Shown here: in pieces, positions 46,058 through 55,547 of the stretch
Position numbering within the stretch: the stretch's first letter is position 1
Layout of the letters: the number at the start of each line of letters is the position of its first letter
NCBI GenBank assembly: GCA_024642565.1
Contig: JAHEAV010000015.1
Span: forward strand, 5,824 to 69,155
Reading direction: 5' to 3'
Source: Erythrobacter sp.
Lineage (GTDB): Bacteria > Pseudomonadota > Alphaproteobacteria > Sphingomonadales > Sphingomonadaceae
Length of the DNA stretch: 63,332 bases
The notes under the pieces: generated by a model
Told to the model about the DNA's origin: nothing
The model's input: only the letters and a program-made list of their open reading frames with translations
Database searches by the model: none
Translations under genes and position numbers: made by a program

Positions 46058-46186
46058 TCAGATAGCGCGGTCGCCAGCTTCGCCAACGGATTCGATATCC
46101 CTGCCTAGGCCTTTGACCGTGTTGCAGGCCGTAGCTGTCATTGCGATAGCTGCGACGCCCAATGCTATGATAATTTTGCGGGCCAT
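46058..46186 (-). CDS. Entericidin A/B family lipoprotein
   Basis: A 42-residue lipoprotein: MARKIIIALGVAAIAMTATAC (lipobox TATAC), then NTVKGLGRDIESVGEAGDRAI, the entericidin pattern. GGAGA is eight bases before the ATG. Entericidins in E. coli are small envelope lipoproteins, EcnA proposed as antidote and EcnB as lysis-promoting factor; alphaproteobacteria commonly have single copies of uncertain role. It lies between convergent and same-strand neighbours as its own unit. Confidence 0.88.
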   Translation of the reverse strand: MARKIIIALGVAAIAMTATACNTVKGLGRDIESVGEAGDRAI

Positions 46187-46255
46187 AGAAGTTTCTCCGA
46201 TATGAGCTTTGCAAAGGCAATCTGGACCAAAAAACACAACGGGGAAAGCGGTTCT

Positions 46256-47164
46256 TCACTCGCTGACGAGCGGAGCCGGTAACTTGCGGGCGAGGCGGTG
46301 TTCACGCCAGGCGATCACGACACCAGCCCCTACGATCAAGGGCGCCCCAAGCCAGGTGGTGGCCGGTGGCAGCCGGTCAAATATCGTCCACCCGAATAAC
46401 GTGGCCCAGATCAACGCTGAATAATCCATCACGATGACGCTGGCGACGGCACCATATCGAAGGGCGGCGGTCAGGAAGAACTGCCCAAGGATTCCGAACA
46501 AGGCCAGGCCCCCCAAAAGCAGCCATTCACGCGTAGTGTGGGCCTGCGCAACAAAAGGCATCGCGAGCAGCAGCACCGGCGTGCTGAATGCAGAGAAATA
46601 AAATACTGTCGTCAGGGGATGCTCGGTCTGGCCCAGGTCTCGGATCTGGATCGAAATCAAGGCAATCATGAATGCTGCGGATAAGGCAATGCTTGCCCCC
46701 AGCAGAGGGACATGGCCGCTGCCGGGCTGGGCAATCACCAATACTCCGGCGAAACCCAGTAGTACGGCGGTCCAGCGATAAGGGCCGACCTTTTCACGCA
46801 GAAGAATGGCCGAAAGGATCACTGCCCAAATGGCCGAGGTAAAGTTGAACGTGGTTGCCTCTGCCAACGGCAAGATGAGCACCGCGCCAAAATTGAGGAA
46901 CATCCCGGCCAAGCCATAAAGTGCGCGCTTGCCATGCAGTCCCAACCGTTCGGTTTTCAGCAGGTAAGTGGTCCCGCTGGCGTAGAACCAGAGACCCAGC
47001 ACTGGCAATGTCACCACCTGCCGCCAGAACAAAATCTCGGCCAGGTTGACACCGCTCTCGCCAAGCAGCTTTACGAACACCAGCATTACCGAAAGCACGA
47101 ATGCCGCACCCAACCGGATGACGAGTGCAAAAAGCGGCCGTTGCTGCGGTCTGTCAGGCATCAC
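46256..47164 (-). CDS. EamA/DMT family transporter
   Basis: A 302-residue drug/metabolite transporter with ten hydrophobic helices in two EamA repeats. Repeat one contains LPLAEATTFNFTSAIWAVIL and EKVGPYRWTAVLLGFAGVLV; repeat two contains YGAVASVIVMDYSALIWATLFGW. The C-terminus is basic. Family members export metabolites, amino acids or nucleotide derivatives. It is related to a second EamA protein about 2 kb away, flanking cpaF. Substrate unknown. Confidence 0.87.
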   Translation of the reverse strand: MMPDRPQQRPLFALVIRLGAAFVLSVMLVFVKLLGESGVNLAEILFWRQVVTLPVLGLWFYASGTTYLLKTERLGLHGKRALYGLAGMFLNFGAVLILPLAEATTFNFTSAIWAVILSAILLREKVGPYRWTAVLLGFAGVLVIAQPGSGHVPLLGASIALSAAFMIALISIQIRDLGQTEHPLTTVFYFSAFSTPVLLLAMPFVAQAHTTREWLLLGGLALFGILGQFFLTAALRYGAVASVIVMDYSALIWATLFGWTIFDRLPPATTWLGAPLIVGAGVVIAWREHRLARKLPAPLVSE

Positions 47165-47238
47165 ACTGGCCTTAGGGGCTGATCCGTATTGATCAAGCGT
47201 TGTGCTTGTTCACAACACGCACCATATCGCGCGGCGTG

Positions 47239-47484
47239 ATGATGATGCCTGATCATATTCTGCCGGAATTTCTTATCTTCGCCAGCGACGCCGAGATTGT
47301 AGGCTTGTGGGCCGGGGTGATGTTCAGCGTTGCGCTGCTCGCCCTTTGGGGCGAACGGCGCCGGATGAAGCGCGCCCGGATCGACCGTGTTGGCTGGATG
47401 CCATGGACCACGATATTCCTGGCGAGCGCCATTGTTGGTGCGGGTCTGCTGGCCCTTTCGGCAAAGGGCCTTATGTCTGGTTAA
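47239..47484 (+). CDS. Small two-helix membrane protein, unknown
   Basis: An 81-residue protein with two predicted membrane helices (VGLWAGVMFSVALLALWG and TTIFLASAIVGAGLLALSA) joined by a basic loop RRRMKRARIDR. Start uncertain: three consecutive ATG codons begin at the given position. Divergent from the EamA gene and convergent on cpaF (3 bases apart). No family recognised. Confidence 0.5.
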   Translation: MMMPDHILPEFLIFASDAEIVGLWAGVMFSVALLALWGERRRMKRARIDRVGWMPWTTIFLASAIVGAGLLALSAKGLMSG

Positions 47485-47487
47485 GGT

Positions 47488-49035
47488 TTAGAGGCAGGCT
47501 TCCAGATACGCTTGGTCGAAGCCGAACTGTCGTGCCTTTTCCAGAGTATATGGGCGCAGGCCGGATGAACGGTATTCACCCAGGATCTTGCCGTCTTCGC
47601 TTTCGTCGAGATATTCGAACTTGAACAGTTCCTGCGTCACGATCACATCGCCTTCCATTCCGATCACTTCGGTAATGTTGGTCGTGCGACGCGAACCGTC
47701 GCGCAAGCGTTTGACCTGCACGATAAGATCAACCGATTCCGCAATCTGGCGTGAAATGGCTTCCTTGGGAATTTTGATGTCACCCATCAAAATCATGTTT
47801 TCCATACGGCCAAGGCATTCGCGCGGACTGTTGGCGTGGAGCGTACACATTGAACCGTCGTGCCCGGTGTTCATCGCAGCAAGAAGGTCAAAACATTCGG
47901 CACCACGAATTTCGCCCAGGATGATCCGGTCAGGCCGCATACGCAGCGCGTTCTTGACCAGGTCGCCGATGGTAATCGCGCCTTGGCCTTCAAGGTTTGG
48001 TGGGCGCGTTTCCAGCGGCAACCAATGCGGCTGCTGCAGACGAAGTTCAGCGGCGTCTTCGATGGTCAGCACGCGTTCGCCCGGATCGATCATCTTGGAC
48101 AAAGCGTTGAGCATGGTGGTTTTACCAGAGCCGGTACCACCCGAAATAACGACATTCATCCGGCAGGCACCGGCAATCTTCAATGCGGTCGCCATCTTCT
48201 CGCTCATGGAACCGAATTCCTTGAGCATGTCGATAGTGATTGGTTTTTCGGAAAACTTACGAATCGAAATCGCTGTGCCGCGCAGACTGAGCGGCGGTAC
48301 AATCACGTTTACACGGCTGCCGTCCTTAAGGCGGGCGTCGGCCAGCGGAGTGGTCTGGTCGACGCGCCGGCCAACCTGGTTCACGATGCGCTGCGCAATC
48401 TGGAACAGATGTTGTTCGTCACGGAAACGGATCGGGGCGAGCATCAGCTTGCCCTTTTTTTCGATGTAGGTCTGATCTGGCCCGTTGACCATGATATCCG
48501 AAACGTCCGGGTCGCCCAGCAGTTCTTCAAGCGGGCCGAAGCCCAGCAGTTCGTCGATCAGCACCTTTTCCAGCGCAAATTGCTCGCGCCGGTTGAGGGT
48601 TATCTTGAGCTCGGCCAGAACTTCGAGGATGATCGGGCGGAATTCTTCGGAGAGTTCGTCTTTGGAAAGCGTTGCGGCCGCTTCGGGATCAACCCGTTCA
48701 AGCAGACGCGGCAGCACCTGTTCCTTGATCTTGTGGACGCTTTGTTCAAATCCACCGACGGTCGACTGGTTGTCGATCACATTGTTCGCGCGGTCTGCCA
48801 GGCGCGACATGGCGTCAGAATTTTTGTCCATTGGCGATGAACCGGACGAGGGCAACTCGCTCTCTTCTCCGGGCAATGGCGGGAATTGATCGCCACCAGG
48901 CAGTGGAGCACTGCTCTTGGCGGATGCAGCACCGTCACCGGAGCTGCCGCCTCTCATCGGCTTGGCGACACCGAAAGACGGACGTGCGCCTGGGTTCATC
49001 CCGGCTGGTCCGCTTTTTCGTCCGAATGCACTCAT
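47488..49035 (-). CDS. cpaF: CpaF/TadA-type secretion ATPase
   Basis: A 515-residue type II/IV secretion ATPase that drives Flp/Tad pilus assembly in characterised systems. The first 90 residues are low-complexity (Gly, Ser, Pro rich). The core has DPDVSDIMVNGPDQTYIEKKG, the P-loop SGGTGSGKTTMLNALS near residue 295, LTIEDAAELRL (Asp box), RMRPDRIILGEIRGAE (Walker B) and GHDGSMCTLHANSPREC (His box). No other tad genes are in the window, so its partners are elsewhere or it is solitary. Confidence 0.93.
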   Translation of the reverse strand: MSAFGRKSGPAGMNPGARPSFGVAKPMRGGSSGDGAASAKSSAPLPGGDQFPPLPGEESELPSSGSSPMDKNSDAMSRLADRANNVIDNQSTVGGFEQSVHKIKEQVLPRLLERVDPEAAATLSKDELSEEFRPIILEVLAELKITLNRREQFALEKVLIDELLGFGPLEELLGDPDVSDIMVNGPDQTYIEKKGKLMLAPIRFRDEQHLFQIAQRIVNQVGRRVDQTTPLADARLKDGSRVNVIVPPLSLRGTAISIRKFSEKPITIDMLKEFGSMSEKMATALKIAGACRMNVVISGGTGSGKTTMLNALSKMIDPGERVLTIEDAAELRLQQPHWLPLETRPPNLEGQGAITIGDLVKNALRMRPDRIILGEIRGAECFDLLAAMNTGHDGSMCTLHANSPRECLGRMENMILMGDIKIPKEAISRQIAESVDLIVQVKRLRDGSRRTTNITEVIGMEGDVIVTQELFKFEYLDESEDGKILGEYRSSGLRPYTLEKARQFGFDQAYLEACL

Positions 49036-49285
49036 TCTATTGCCCCCAAACCATCATCAAGTCGCACAGTTGCTGGCCTCGATATAGCGAAGCAGCCCTA
49101 ATCAAGGATGGTGAATAATTCGGAAAGGTTGATTTTTGCTGAAGGTGCAGATGCGGAAATGGAAGCCGGCCATGTAGCATTTTGGCCATGGGATCGGCCC
49201 GTCGCGATGATATCCCGCATTGCAAGATCCGCTCGCTGATGTAGGGCAGCAACCGCTACGCCCACGGGGTCCAATTAGGAATTTC

Positions 49286-50185
49286 ATGCGACAAGAAGAT
49301 CGATCCGGCCTGCTGATCGCCCTGGCGGGTTTTGCGATCCTGTCTTGTGGTGACGCAATTATCAAGACGATGGCCGGTCAGTGGTCGCCTTTGGCTGTTG
49401 CGGCATTGCGGTTTTCCATTGGCGCGGTGATGCTGGCGGTGTTGTTGATGGTAAAGGAAGGGCGCACAGCGTTTCGTCCAACCCACCCATGGTTGCAGGC
49501 CGCCAGAGGCCTATGTTTGGCAGTCGCAACCTTGTGCTTCTTTTCGGCTATCTTCGTCATGCCACTGGCAGAGGCCACTGCTCTTATTTTCCTTGCGCCG
49601 ATTATCACCGCCTTGCTGAGCGGCCCAGTGCTTAAGGAGAAGGTGCAGCCTGCGACATGGTTTGCATCTATGCTTGCCTTTGGCGGTGTGATGCTCGTCC
49701 TCAGACCTAATCTCGCAGAGCTGGGGCCTGTAGCACTTTTACCCTTGGCGGCGGCGCTGGCCATGAGCTTGATGATGCTCGCCAATCGAGCTGTCGCTGG
49801 ACAGGGAAGCCCGTTATCGATGCAGGTCTTTGTTGCGGCTGGCGCGGCGCCTGCTTTGGTATTCGCCGCTATCATCGGCAATGCAACCGGGATCGCAGCA
49901 CTTGACGTGGATTGGCCGGACTGGAGTGTTGTAGCGCGCTGCGCCGTGGTTGCGGTTACGGCAAGCACGGCGCATTGGCTCATTTATCTTGGAACGACCC
50001 GTGCGGGTGCCGCAACTATTGCACCGATGTCCTATGTCCAGTTGCTGGTCGCGCTAACCTTGGGCTGGATATTGTTTCGGGATACCCCCGACGCCATGAC
50101 ATTGGTCGGTTCAGCTATTATCATTGGCGCCGGGTTGTTCCTTTGGACCAGGGGCAATGGCAAGCCTGCACCAATCCTGGATTGA
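49286..50185 (+). CDS. EamA/DMT family transporter
   Basis: A 299-residue DMT transporter with about ten hydrophobic helices. It has the repeat features MPLAEATALIFLAPIITALL and EKVQPATWFASMLAFGGVML, similar in pattern to the other EamA protein near 46.3-47.2 kb, and APMSYVQLLVALTLGWILF in the second half. TTAGGA is seven bases before the ATG. It is divergent from cpaF, with 250 bases between them in which I see no gene. glmS follows 80 bases downstream. Substrate unknown. Confidence 0.87.
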   Translation: MRQEDRSGLLIALAGFAILSCGDAIIKTMAGQWSPLAVAALRFSIGAVMLAVLLMVKEGRTAFRPTHPWLQAARGLCLAVATLCFFSAIFVMPLAEATALIFLAPIITALLSGPVLKEKVQPATWFASMLAFGGVMLVLRPNLAELGPVALLPLAAALAMSLMMLANRAVAGQGSPLSMQVFVAAGAAPALVFAAIIGNATGIAALDVDWPDWSVVARCAVVAVTASTAHWLIYLGTTRAGAATIAPMSYVQLLVALTLGWILFRDTPDAMTLVGSAIIIGAGLFLWTRGNGKPAPILD

Positions 50186-50265
50186 ACCTGCTCGACAAAA
50201 CGCTAAGTCCCTGCGAACCCATTGAATGCCATCAGGCAGACACCACTAGATCGGAATCAGTCCCC

Positions 50266-52089
50266 ATGTGCGGAATTATCGGCATCGTTAGCGACCAAAG
50301 CGTCTCGGACCGGCTGGTCGAAGGGCTGCGCCGTATGGAGTACCGCGGCTATGACAGCGCCGGCGTTTGTACAGTTGAAAACGGTGATCTGGTTCGTCGC
50401 CGTGCGCAGGGCAAGCTTGCCAATTTGGTGACCGAACTCGCTGAAAACCCGGCACCAGGCTCCATTGGCATCGCCCACACGCGTTGGGCAACGCACGGTG
50501 CACCCACCACGCATAACGCCCACCCACATGCCACGGCGGAAGTGGCGTTGGTGCACAACGGCATCATCGAAAATTTCAAACCGCTTCGCGACGAACTGCT
50601 TGCGCAAGGCCGCAAACTGGAGAGCGACACGGATAGTGAGGTGGTCGCTCACCTTATCTCGCAACGGGTTGAAGAAGGCGTCAGTCCGGAAGAAGCCGTC
50701 AAGGATGTGCTGCCCAGGTTGCGCGGTGCATTTGCGCTGGCGATTGCGTTTCGCGCCCACCCCGGAAAGCTGATCGGTGCACGGCGCGGATCGCCGCTGG
50801 TGGTCGGTTATGGCGACAACGAAATGTTTCTGGGTTCCGATGCGCTGGCGCTGGCGTCATTGACCCAAAGGATTGCCTATCTTGAAGAAGGTGACTGGGC
50901 AGTCATCACCCGTGATGATGCAAAAATCTTCGATGAAGAAAACAATCCGGTTTCGCGGGAAATCACTATGTCCGGCGCGTCGGCTGCGGCGGTTGAAAAA
51001 GGCAATTATCGCCATTTCATGCAGAAGGAAATCTTCGAGCAGCCGACTGTGGTGGCGCAAACCCTGGGCAGCTACATACGGCAATCGGACAATTCGGTGG
51101 CACTACCGCAATTCGATTTTGACATTTCTGCAATTCGGCGGATTACGATCGTCGCCTGCGGTACCTCGTATTACGCAGGACTCGTCGCAAAATACTGGTT
51201 TGAACATTTTGCTCGGGTCCCCGTCGATATCGATGTTGCCAGCGAATTCCGCTATCGCGAACCGGTCCTGGAAGAAGGTGGTTTGGCGCTTTTCATTTCG
51301 CAAAGTGGTGAAACAGCAGACACCTTGGCTGCGCTGCGCCACTGCAAAGCGGAAGGTCAGACGATTGCCGTGGTCGTAAATGTTCCGACCAGTTCAATGG
51401 CGAGAGAGGCTGATCTGCTTCTGCCGACCCACGCGGGGCCGGAGATCGGAGTGGCTTCGACCAAGGCATTTACGTGCCAATTGGCTGTGCTGGCAGCCTT
51501 GGCCGCACATCTCGCTGTGCGCAAAGGACGCATGGACAGGGCTGAGGAACAGGATGTGGTGCGGCATCTGCTCGAAGCACCAGCCGCACTCAACTCTGCG
51601 CTCGACCACGATGACGATATCGCGGCTATGGCGCATCTTATAGCGCCGGCGCGCGACGTGCTTTACCTGGGGCGAGGACCGGATTTCCCATTGGCGCTTG
51701 AGGGCGCCCTTAAATTAAAGGAAATCAGCTATATACACGCCGAAGGCTATGCCGCCGGCGAAATGAAGCACGGGCCGATTGCGCTGATCGATGAGGCTGT
51801 GCCGGTCATCGTTCTTGCCCCGTCCGGGCCACTGTTTGAAAAGACTGTGTCCAACATGGAAGAGGTTCGCGCTCGCGGAGGCCAAATCGTGCTGATTTCC
51901 GATCGCGAAGGGCTGTCTGAGGCCGGTGAGGGGTGTATTGCCACCATCGAAATGCCGCGCGTACACCCGCTGATTGCACCTTTGGTTTACGCCGTGCCGG
52001 TGCAATTGCTGGCGTATCACGTTGCGTGTTTGAAGGGCACTGACGTCGATCAACCGCGCAATCTGGCCAAAAGTGTTACGGTGGAGTAG
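50266..52089 (+). CDS. glmS: Glucosamine-6-phosphate synthase (isomerizing)
   Basis: Makes glucosamine-6-phosphate from fructose-6-phosphate and glutamine, the entry to peptidoglycan and LPS sugars. 607 residues. The glutaminase domain starts MCGIIGIVSD with the nucleophilic Cys2, then RMEYRGYDSAG, TRWATHG and HNGIIENF. Two SIS isomerase domains follow with VACGTSYYAG, ISQSGETADT, VASTKAFTCQ and the C-terminal LAKSVTVE. There is no room for a glmS ribozyme in the 80-base leader. A rapZ homologue, linked to GlmS control in enterobacteria, is 40 kb away. Confidence 0.97.
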   Translation: MCGIIGIVSDQSVSDRLVEGLRRMEYRGYDSAGVCTVENGDLVRRRAQGKLANLVTELAENPAPGSIGIAHTRWATHGAPTTHNAHPHATAEVALVHNGIIENFKPLRDELLAQGRKLESDTDSEVVAHLISQRVEEGVSPEEAVKDVLPRLRGAFALAIAFRAHPGKLIGARRGSPLVVGYGDNEMFLGSDALALASLTQRIAYLEEGDWAVITRDDAKIFDEENNPVSREITMSGASAAAVEKGNYRHFMQKEIFEQPTVVAQTLGSYIRQSDNSVALPQFDFDISAIRRITIVACGTSYYAGLVAKYWFEHFARVPVDIDVASEFRYREPVLEEGGLALFISQSGETADTLAALRHCKAEGQTIAVVVNVPTSSMAREADLLLPTHAGPEIGVASTKAFTCQLAVLAALAAHLAVRKGRMDRAEEQDVVRHLLEAPAALNSALDHDDDIAAMAHLIAPARDVLYLGRGPDFPLALEGALKLKEISYIHAEGYAAGEMKHGPIALIDEAVPVIVLAPSGPLFEKTVSNMEEVRARGGQIVLISDREGLSEAGEGCIATIEMPRVHPLIAPLVYAVPVQLLAYHVACLKGTDVDQPRNLAKSVTVE

Positions 52090-52187
52090 GTGCCTCAGGT
52101 AAATCGGAGTAACGCGTGACCCGGCCATGGAATGTGCCTTCACCCGCGTTAGCAATAAAAATTTGCTCTAAAGGTTACTGATTAAAT

Positions 52188-52203
52188 TCACTTTTTTTAG
52201 TGA
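52188..52203. terminator. Small hairpin with T-rich loop after glmS
   Basis: TCACT-TTTTTT-AGTGA, a 5-bp stem around six Ts, about 100 bases after glmS. Weak; listed as the only structure seen in the glmS/GGDEF gap. Confidence 0.2.
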
Positions 52204-52233
52204 TATTGTTCTGGCTTTACGTGCTGGAAACCT

Positions 52234-54612
52234 TTGCCTGTTACGCGGGTAGGTGTGATCGACAGCAAGAAAAATCCGGCGATATCGCCAAGCGATTTAC
52301 CTGCGAAGGCAGTGCTGGGTCTGCACGACCCCGCCCGCGATGACTGGTCACGTCTTCGCGGAATGCAATATCCGCAGCTTGCCCGGGGTAGCCGTTTACG
52401 GCTCGGCTCCCAGTTGCTCGCAGCGGCTTTGACTGGTCTTGTTGCCTATCCGGAAGTTCCTGTTTGGTTGTTGGCAATATGGGTGATCGCCTTGGGCGCC
52501 GCATTGATTCACGGTGCCCGGGTCAATGCGACACTCATTGATGCGGATCGACGGAGCATGGTGCGGGTCGAATTCCGCAAGCACGGATCGGCCGTCGCGA
52601 TATACGGGGCGGTCTGGTCTGCCCCGATGCTTGCTGCAGCAATCCAGGGCACATCTACGCAATTGGTTTCGCTTTGGGCTATCACGGCGGTTCTGGCCAC
52701 CGGTTCGGCATTGATTATCGCAGCTGCCCCACTGGGCACCATCGTCTACACCCTTCTGACCGGAGTGGTCGCGGCTATCTGCTTTGCAGCAACAGGCAAT
52801 TACCCGATGGTGGGAGTCGCTGTCTTTTTTGCCGGGATCACGACACTAGGGGCCGTTCAAACGGCCCGCACCTTCCTGGAGGCACGCATTGCCGAAGCCG
52901 GGATGAATGAAAAGAACGAAGTCGTCTCGCTGTTGCTGCGCGAATTTGAGGAAAATCAAGCAGACTGGCTGTGGCAGATCGATACTGCGCGCCGCGTTCG
53001 TATGGCATCGCCGCGCTTTTCCTTCGCGCTTGGCAAATCGCCTGAGGATATAAACGGGCAGCAGTTTCTGCAGCTCATCAGCGGTGAAACCTGGGCAACG
53101 GGCCAGTTCGCGCCCAGCCTCCGCGACCTGGCTGAGCGTCTCAAACGGCGTGAGAGTTTTTCCGCTTTGCTGGTCAAAGTTACAATTGACCGGGAAGAAC
53201 GCTGGTGGGAGCTTTCGGGGACCCCGATGCTGGATGAAGACGGCTCCTACGTCGGTTTTCGCGGGGTCGGGTCGGATGTTACCGAACAACGCGAATCATC
53301 GGAGAAAATCGCCTGGCTGGCTCGCTATGATGCGCTTACGGGCCTGCCGAATCGCCTGATGTTGAACGAAGCGCTGGGCGATGCACTACGTTATGCGCAG
53401 CAATGGCGTTCACGATGTGCCTTTCTGATGATCGACCTTGACCGGTTCAAAGCGGTCAATGACTCGCTTGGTCACCAAGTTGGGGATCAACTGCTGGCCC
53501 AAGTGTCACAGCGGCTTAAGGATTTGATGGGCGACAACGAAATGGTCGGCCGATTGGGCGGAGATGAATTTGCCGTTGTCATCCAGGATGCTTCGGCAAA
53601 GGGGCATGTCGCGGACTTTGCAGGGCGCGTGATTGCAAGCCTCTCCGAACCCTATTTCATCGATCACCATACATTGTATGTCGGCGCCAGCGTCGGATCC
53701 GCTTTGGGCCCGCGCGACGGTATCAATGTCGAAGAATTGATGCGCAATTCCGATCTTGCTCTCTATCGTGCCAAGGATGAAGGCGGGGGCGAGCATTTCG
53801 CATATGAACCGGCACTCCACGCTACTGCCGAAGAACGTCGCAGGCTTGAGCTTTCTTTGCGGCACGCGATTTCACGCGATGAATTTGAGCTCGCCTATCA
53901 ACCGGTTGTCGATGCCCATGATGAGAATGTGGTCAGCTTTGAAGCGCTTGTCCGGTGGCAAAGCGCCGAACATGGGCATGTTAGCCCGGCAAAGTTCATC
54001 CCGCTCGCCGAAGATACCCGCCTGATAGTATCAATCGGTCAGTGGGTGATGGAGCGCGCCTGTATCGAAGCGGTGAATTGGCCAGACGACATTAAGATCG
54101 CGGTGAACGTCTCGGGCGAACAGTTGATCGAGCCGGAATTCGCCTCAACCGTGGTTCGCGCTTTGGCCAAAAGTGGTCTGGCCGCGAACCGGTTGGAAAT
54201 CGAAGTGACTGAGAGTATCTTCTTGCGCGATGCCGACCTGGCACGCGCTGCGCTGGAAGAAATCATGGCCCTGGGCTGCGCTGTTGCACTTGATGATTTT
54301 GGCACCGGCTATTCTTCTCTCGGCTATTTGCGCAAGCTGCGTTTCTCCACCATCAAGGTTGACCGTAGTTTTGTGCAGGGTGCCGCCAATAATCACCCGG
54401 AAAGCCTCGCCATAATCAGGGCAGTGGTGGCCATGGCGGACAGTCTCGAAATGTCGACGACAGCTGAAGGTGTTGAAACGGCCGAGGAAGCAGAGATGAT
54501 CCGGAAGCTGGGCTGCAAAAAAATACAGGGCTATTATTTCGGTCGGCCAATGTCCGCTGCGGACGCCCGGGCAATTTTCAAGCGGAGAGGGAGTCCGCGC
54601 GAACGGGCCTGA
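52234..54612 (+). CDS. Membrane-bound GGDEF-EAL cyclic-di-GMP protein
   Basis: A 792-residue signalling protein. About six N-terminal helices (residues 60-210) form an unnamed membrane sensor. A PAS-like segment (LWQIDTARRVRMASPRFS to GSDVTEQRES) follows. The diguanylate cyclase has the intact site RLGGDEFAVV near residue 448, and the phosphodiesterase has FEALVRW, EVTESIF, DDFGTGYSSLG and TAEGVET, so both activities may be retained. No RxxD inhibitory site is evident just before GGDEF. Start uncertain: TTG here or GTG seven codons later. Confidence 0.9.
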   Translation: MPVTRVGVIDSKKNPAISPSDLPAKAVLGLHDPARDDWSRLRGMQYPQLARGSRLRLGSQLLAAALTGLVAYPEVPVWLLAIWVIALGAALIHGARVNATLIDADRRSMVRVEFRKHGSAVAIYGAVWSAPMLAAAIQGTSTQLVSLWAITAVLATGSALIIAAAPLGTIVYTLLTGVVAAICFAATGNYPMVGVAVFFAGITTLGAVQTARTFLEARIAEAGMNEKNEVVSLLLREFEENQADWLWQIDTARRVRMASPRFSFALGKSPEDINGQQFLQLISGETWATGQFAPSLRDLAERLKRRESFSALLVKVTIDREERWWELSGTPMLDEDGSYVGFRGVGSDVTEQRESSEKIAWLARYDALTGLPNRLMLNEALGDALRYAQQWRSRCAFLMIDLDRFKAVNDSLGHQVGDQLLAQVSQRLKDLMGDNEMVGRLGGDEFAVVIQDASAKGHVADFAGRVIASLSEPYFIDHHTLYVGASVGSALGPRDGINVEELMRNSDLALYRAKDEGGGEHFAYEPALHATAEERRRLELSLRHAISRDEFELAYQPVVDAHDENVVSFEALVRWQSAEHGHVSPAKFIPLAEDTRLIVSIGQWVMERACIEAVNWPDDIKIAVNVSGEQLIEPEFASTVVRALAKSGLAANRLEIEVTESIFLRDADLARAALEEIMALGCAVALDDFGTGYSSLGYLRKLRFSTIKVDRSFVQGAANNHPESLAIIRAVVAMADSLEMSTTAEGVETAEEAEMIRKLGCKKIQGYYFGRPMSAADARAIFKRRGSPRERA

Positions 54613-54618
54613 AGGAAC

Positions 54619-55299
54619 TCAGGCGGTGGTAAGCGCTGAGCGAACCGCAGATTCGAACAATCCGCGGCCATCCGTTCCGCCATGTGCTGGCTCTATCATG
54701 CGTTCCGGGTGGGGCATCATCCCCAGTACATTTCCAGCCTGGTTGAGAATGCCCGCGATGTCATCGCATGAGCCATTTACAGATTCGGCATAGCGAAACG
54801 CAATTCGACCTTCGCCCTGAAGCCGGCGAAGGGTTTCGTTGTCAGCGAAAAAATTGCCATCATGATGGGCGATTGGGATGTGGATTGTCTGCCCGGCCTC
54901 GTATCCGCTGGTGAAAAGTGACTGATTATTTTCGACCGTCAGCGCGACCGTGCGGCAAATGAAATTTTGCCCTGCGTTACGCATCAGAGCCCCGGGCAGA
55001 AGACCGGCTTCGGTCAGCACCTGAAATCCATTGCAAACGCCGAGCACGGGAACACCGCGCTCTGCCGCGGCAACAACGGCTTGCATAATCGGGCTGCGCG
55101 CCGCCATTGCGCCCGAACGCAAATAATCGCCGTATGAAAAGCCGCCCGGAAGCGCGATGAAATCGAGGCCATCCGGCAACGAAGCGTCACCATGCCAGAC
55201 GCGGACGGGCGCTGAACCCGAAACCTGTTCCAGCGCCACAGCCATGTCGCGGTCACAATTGGAACCAGGAAAGGTAATCACCGCTGAACGGAAGGCCAT
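54619..55299 (-). CDS. purQ: Phosphoribosylformylglycinamidine synthase, glutaminase subunit
   Basis: Glutamine amidotransferase subunit of the three-part FGAM synthase of purine synthesis. 226 residues: [10 protein letters not shown] near the start, the oxyanion strand [16 protein letters not shown], the nucleophile in [11 protein letters not shown] (Cys near residue 86) and the His-Glu pair in [12 protein letters not shown]. The ATG shares one base with the purS stop (TAATG). The large subunit purL is not in this window. Confidence 0.96.
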   Translation of the reverse strand: MAFRSAVITFPGSNCDRDMAVALEQVSGSAPVRVWHGDASLPDGLDFIALPGGFSYGDYLRSGAMAARSPIMQAVVAAAERGVPVLGVCNGFQVLTEAGLLPGALMRNAGQNFICRTVALTVENNQSLFTSGYEAGQTIHIPIAHHDGNFFADNETLRRLQGEGRIAFRYAESVNGSCDDIAGILNQAGNVLGMMPHPERMIEPAHGGTDGRGLFESAVRSALTTA

Positions 55300-55547
55300 T
55301 ATGCGGTCTCCTTCTCGCCCACTTTCTCGATCCGATAATTCTCGATCACCATATTGGCCAAGAGCTTGCGGCACATATCGTCGAGCGCTGCGTCGGTTAC
55401 ATTGTCATCAACCTGCAATTCAATCAGCCGGCCTGCACGCACATCCTTGACGCCGCCGAAACCCAACCCTTCCAACGCATGTTGTATCGCACGACCCTGT
55501 GGGTCGAGAACGCCGGGTTTGAGCGAAATGTGGATCTGGACTTTCAT
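55299..55547 (-). CDS. purS: Phosphoribosylformylglycinamidine synthase subunit PurS
   Basis: Small 82-residue bridging subunit that couples PurQ and PurL. Conserved segments: [23 protein letters not shown] and [12 protein letters not shown]. It is the upstream gene of the purS-purQ pair. In many alphaproteobacteria purC precedes purS; here a 345-base gap and a divergent receptor gene precede it. Confidence 0.96.
   Translation of the reverse strand: MKVQIHISLKPGVLDPQGRAIQHALEGLGFGGVKDVRAGRLIELQVDDNVTDAALDDMCRKLLANMVIENYRIEKVGEKETA

Noticed and set aside
47860-48840. Antisense open frame of about 325 codons opposite cpaF
   Set aside because: Mirror of a strongly conserved ATPase gene; composition not protein-like.
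50186-50265. Possible glmS ribozyme/riboswitch
   Set aside because: Only 80 bases separate the transporter gene and glmS, too short for the ribozyme, and no matching structure is seen.
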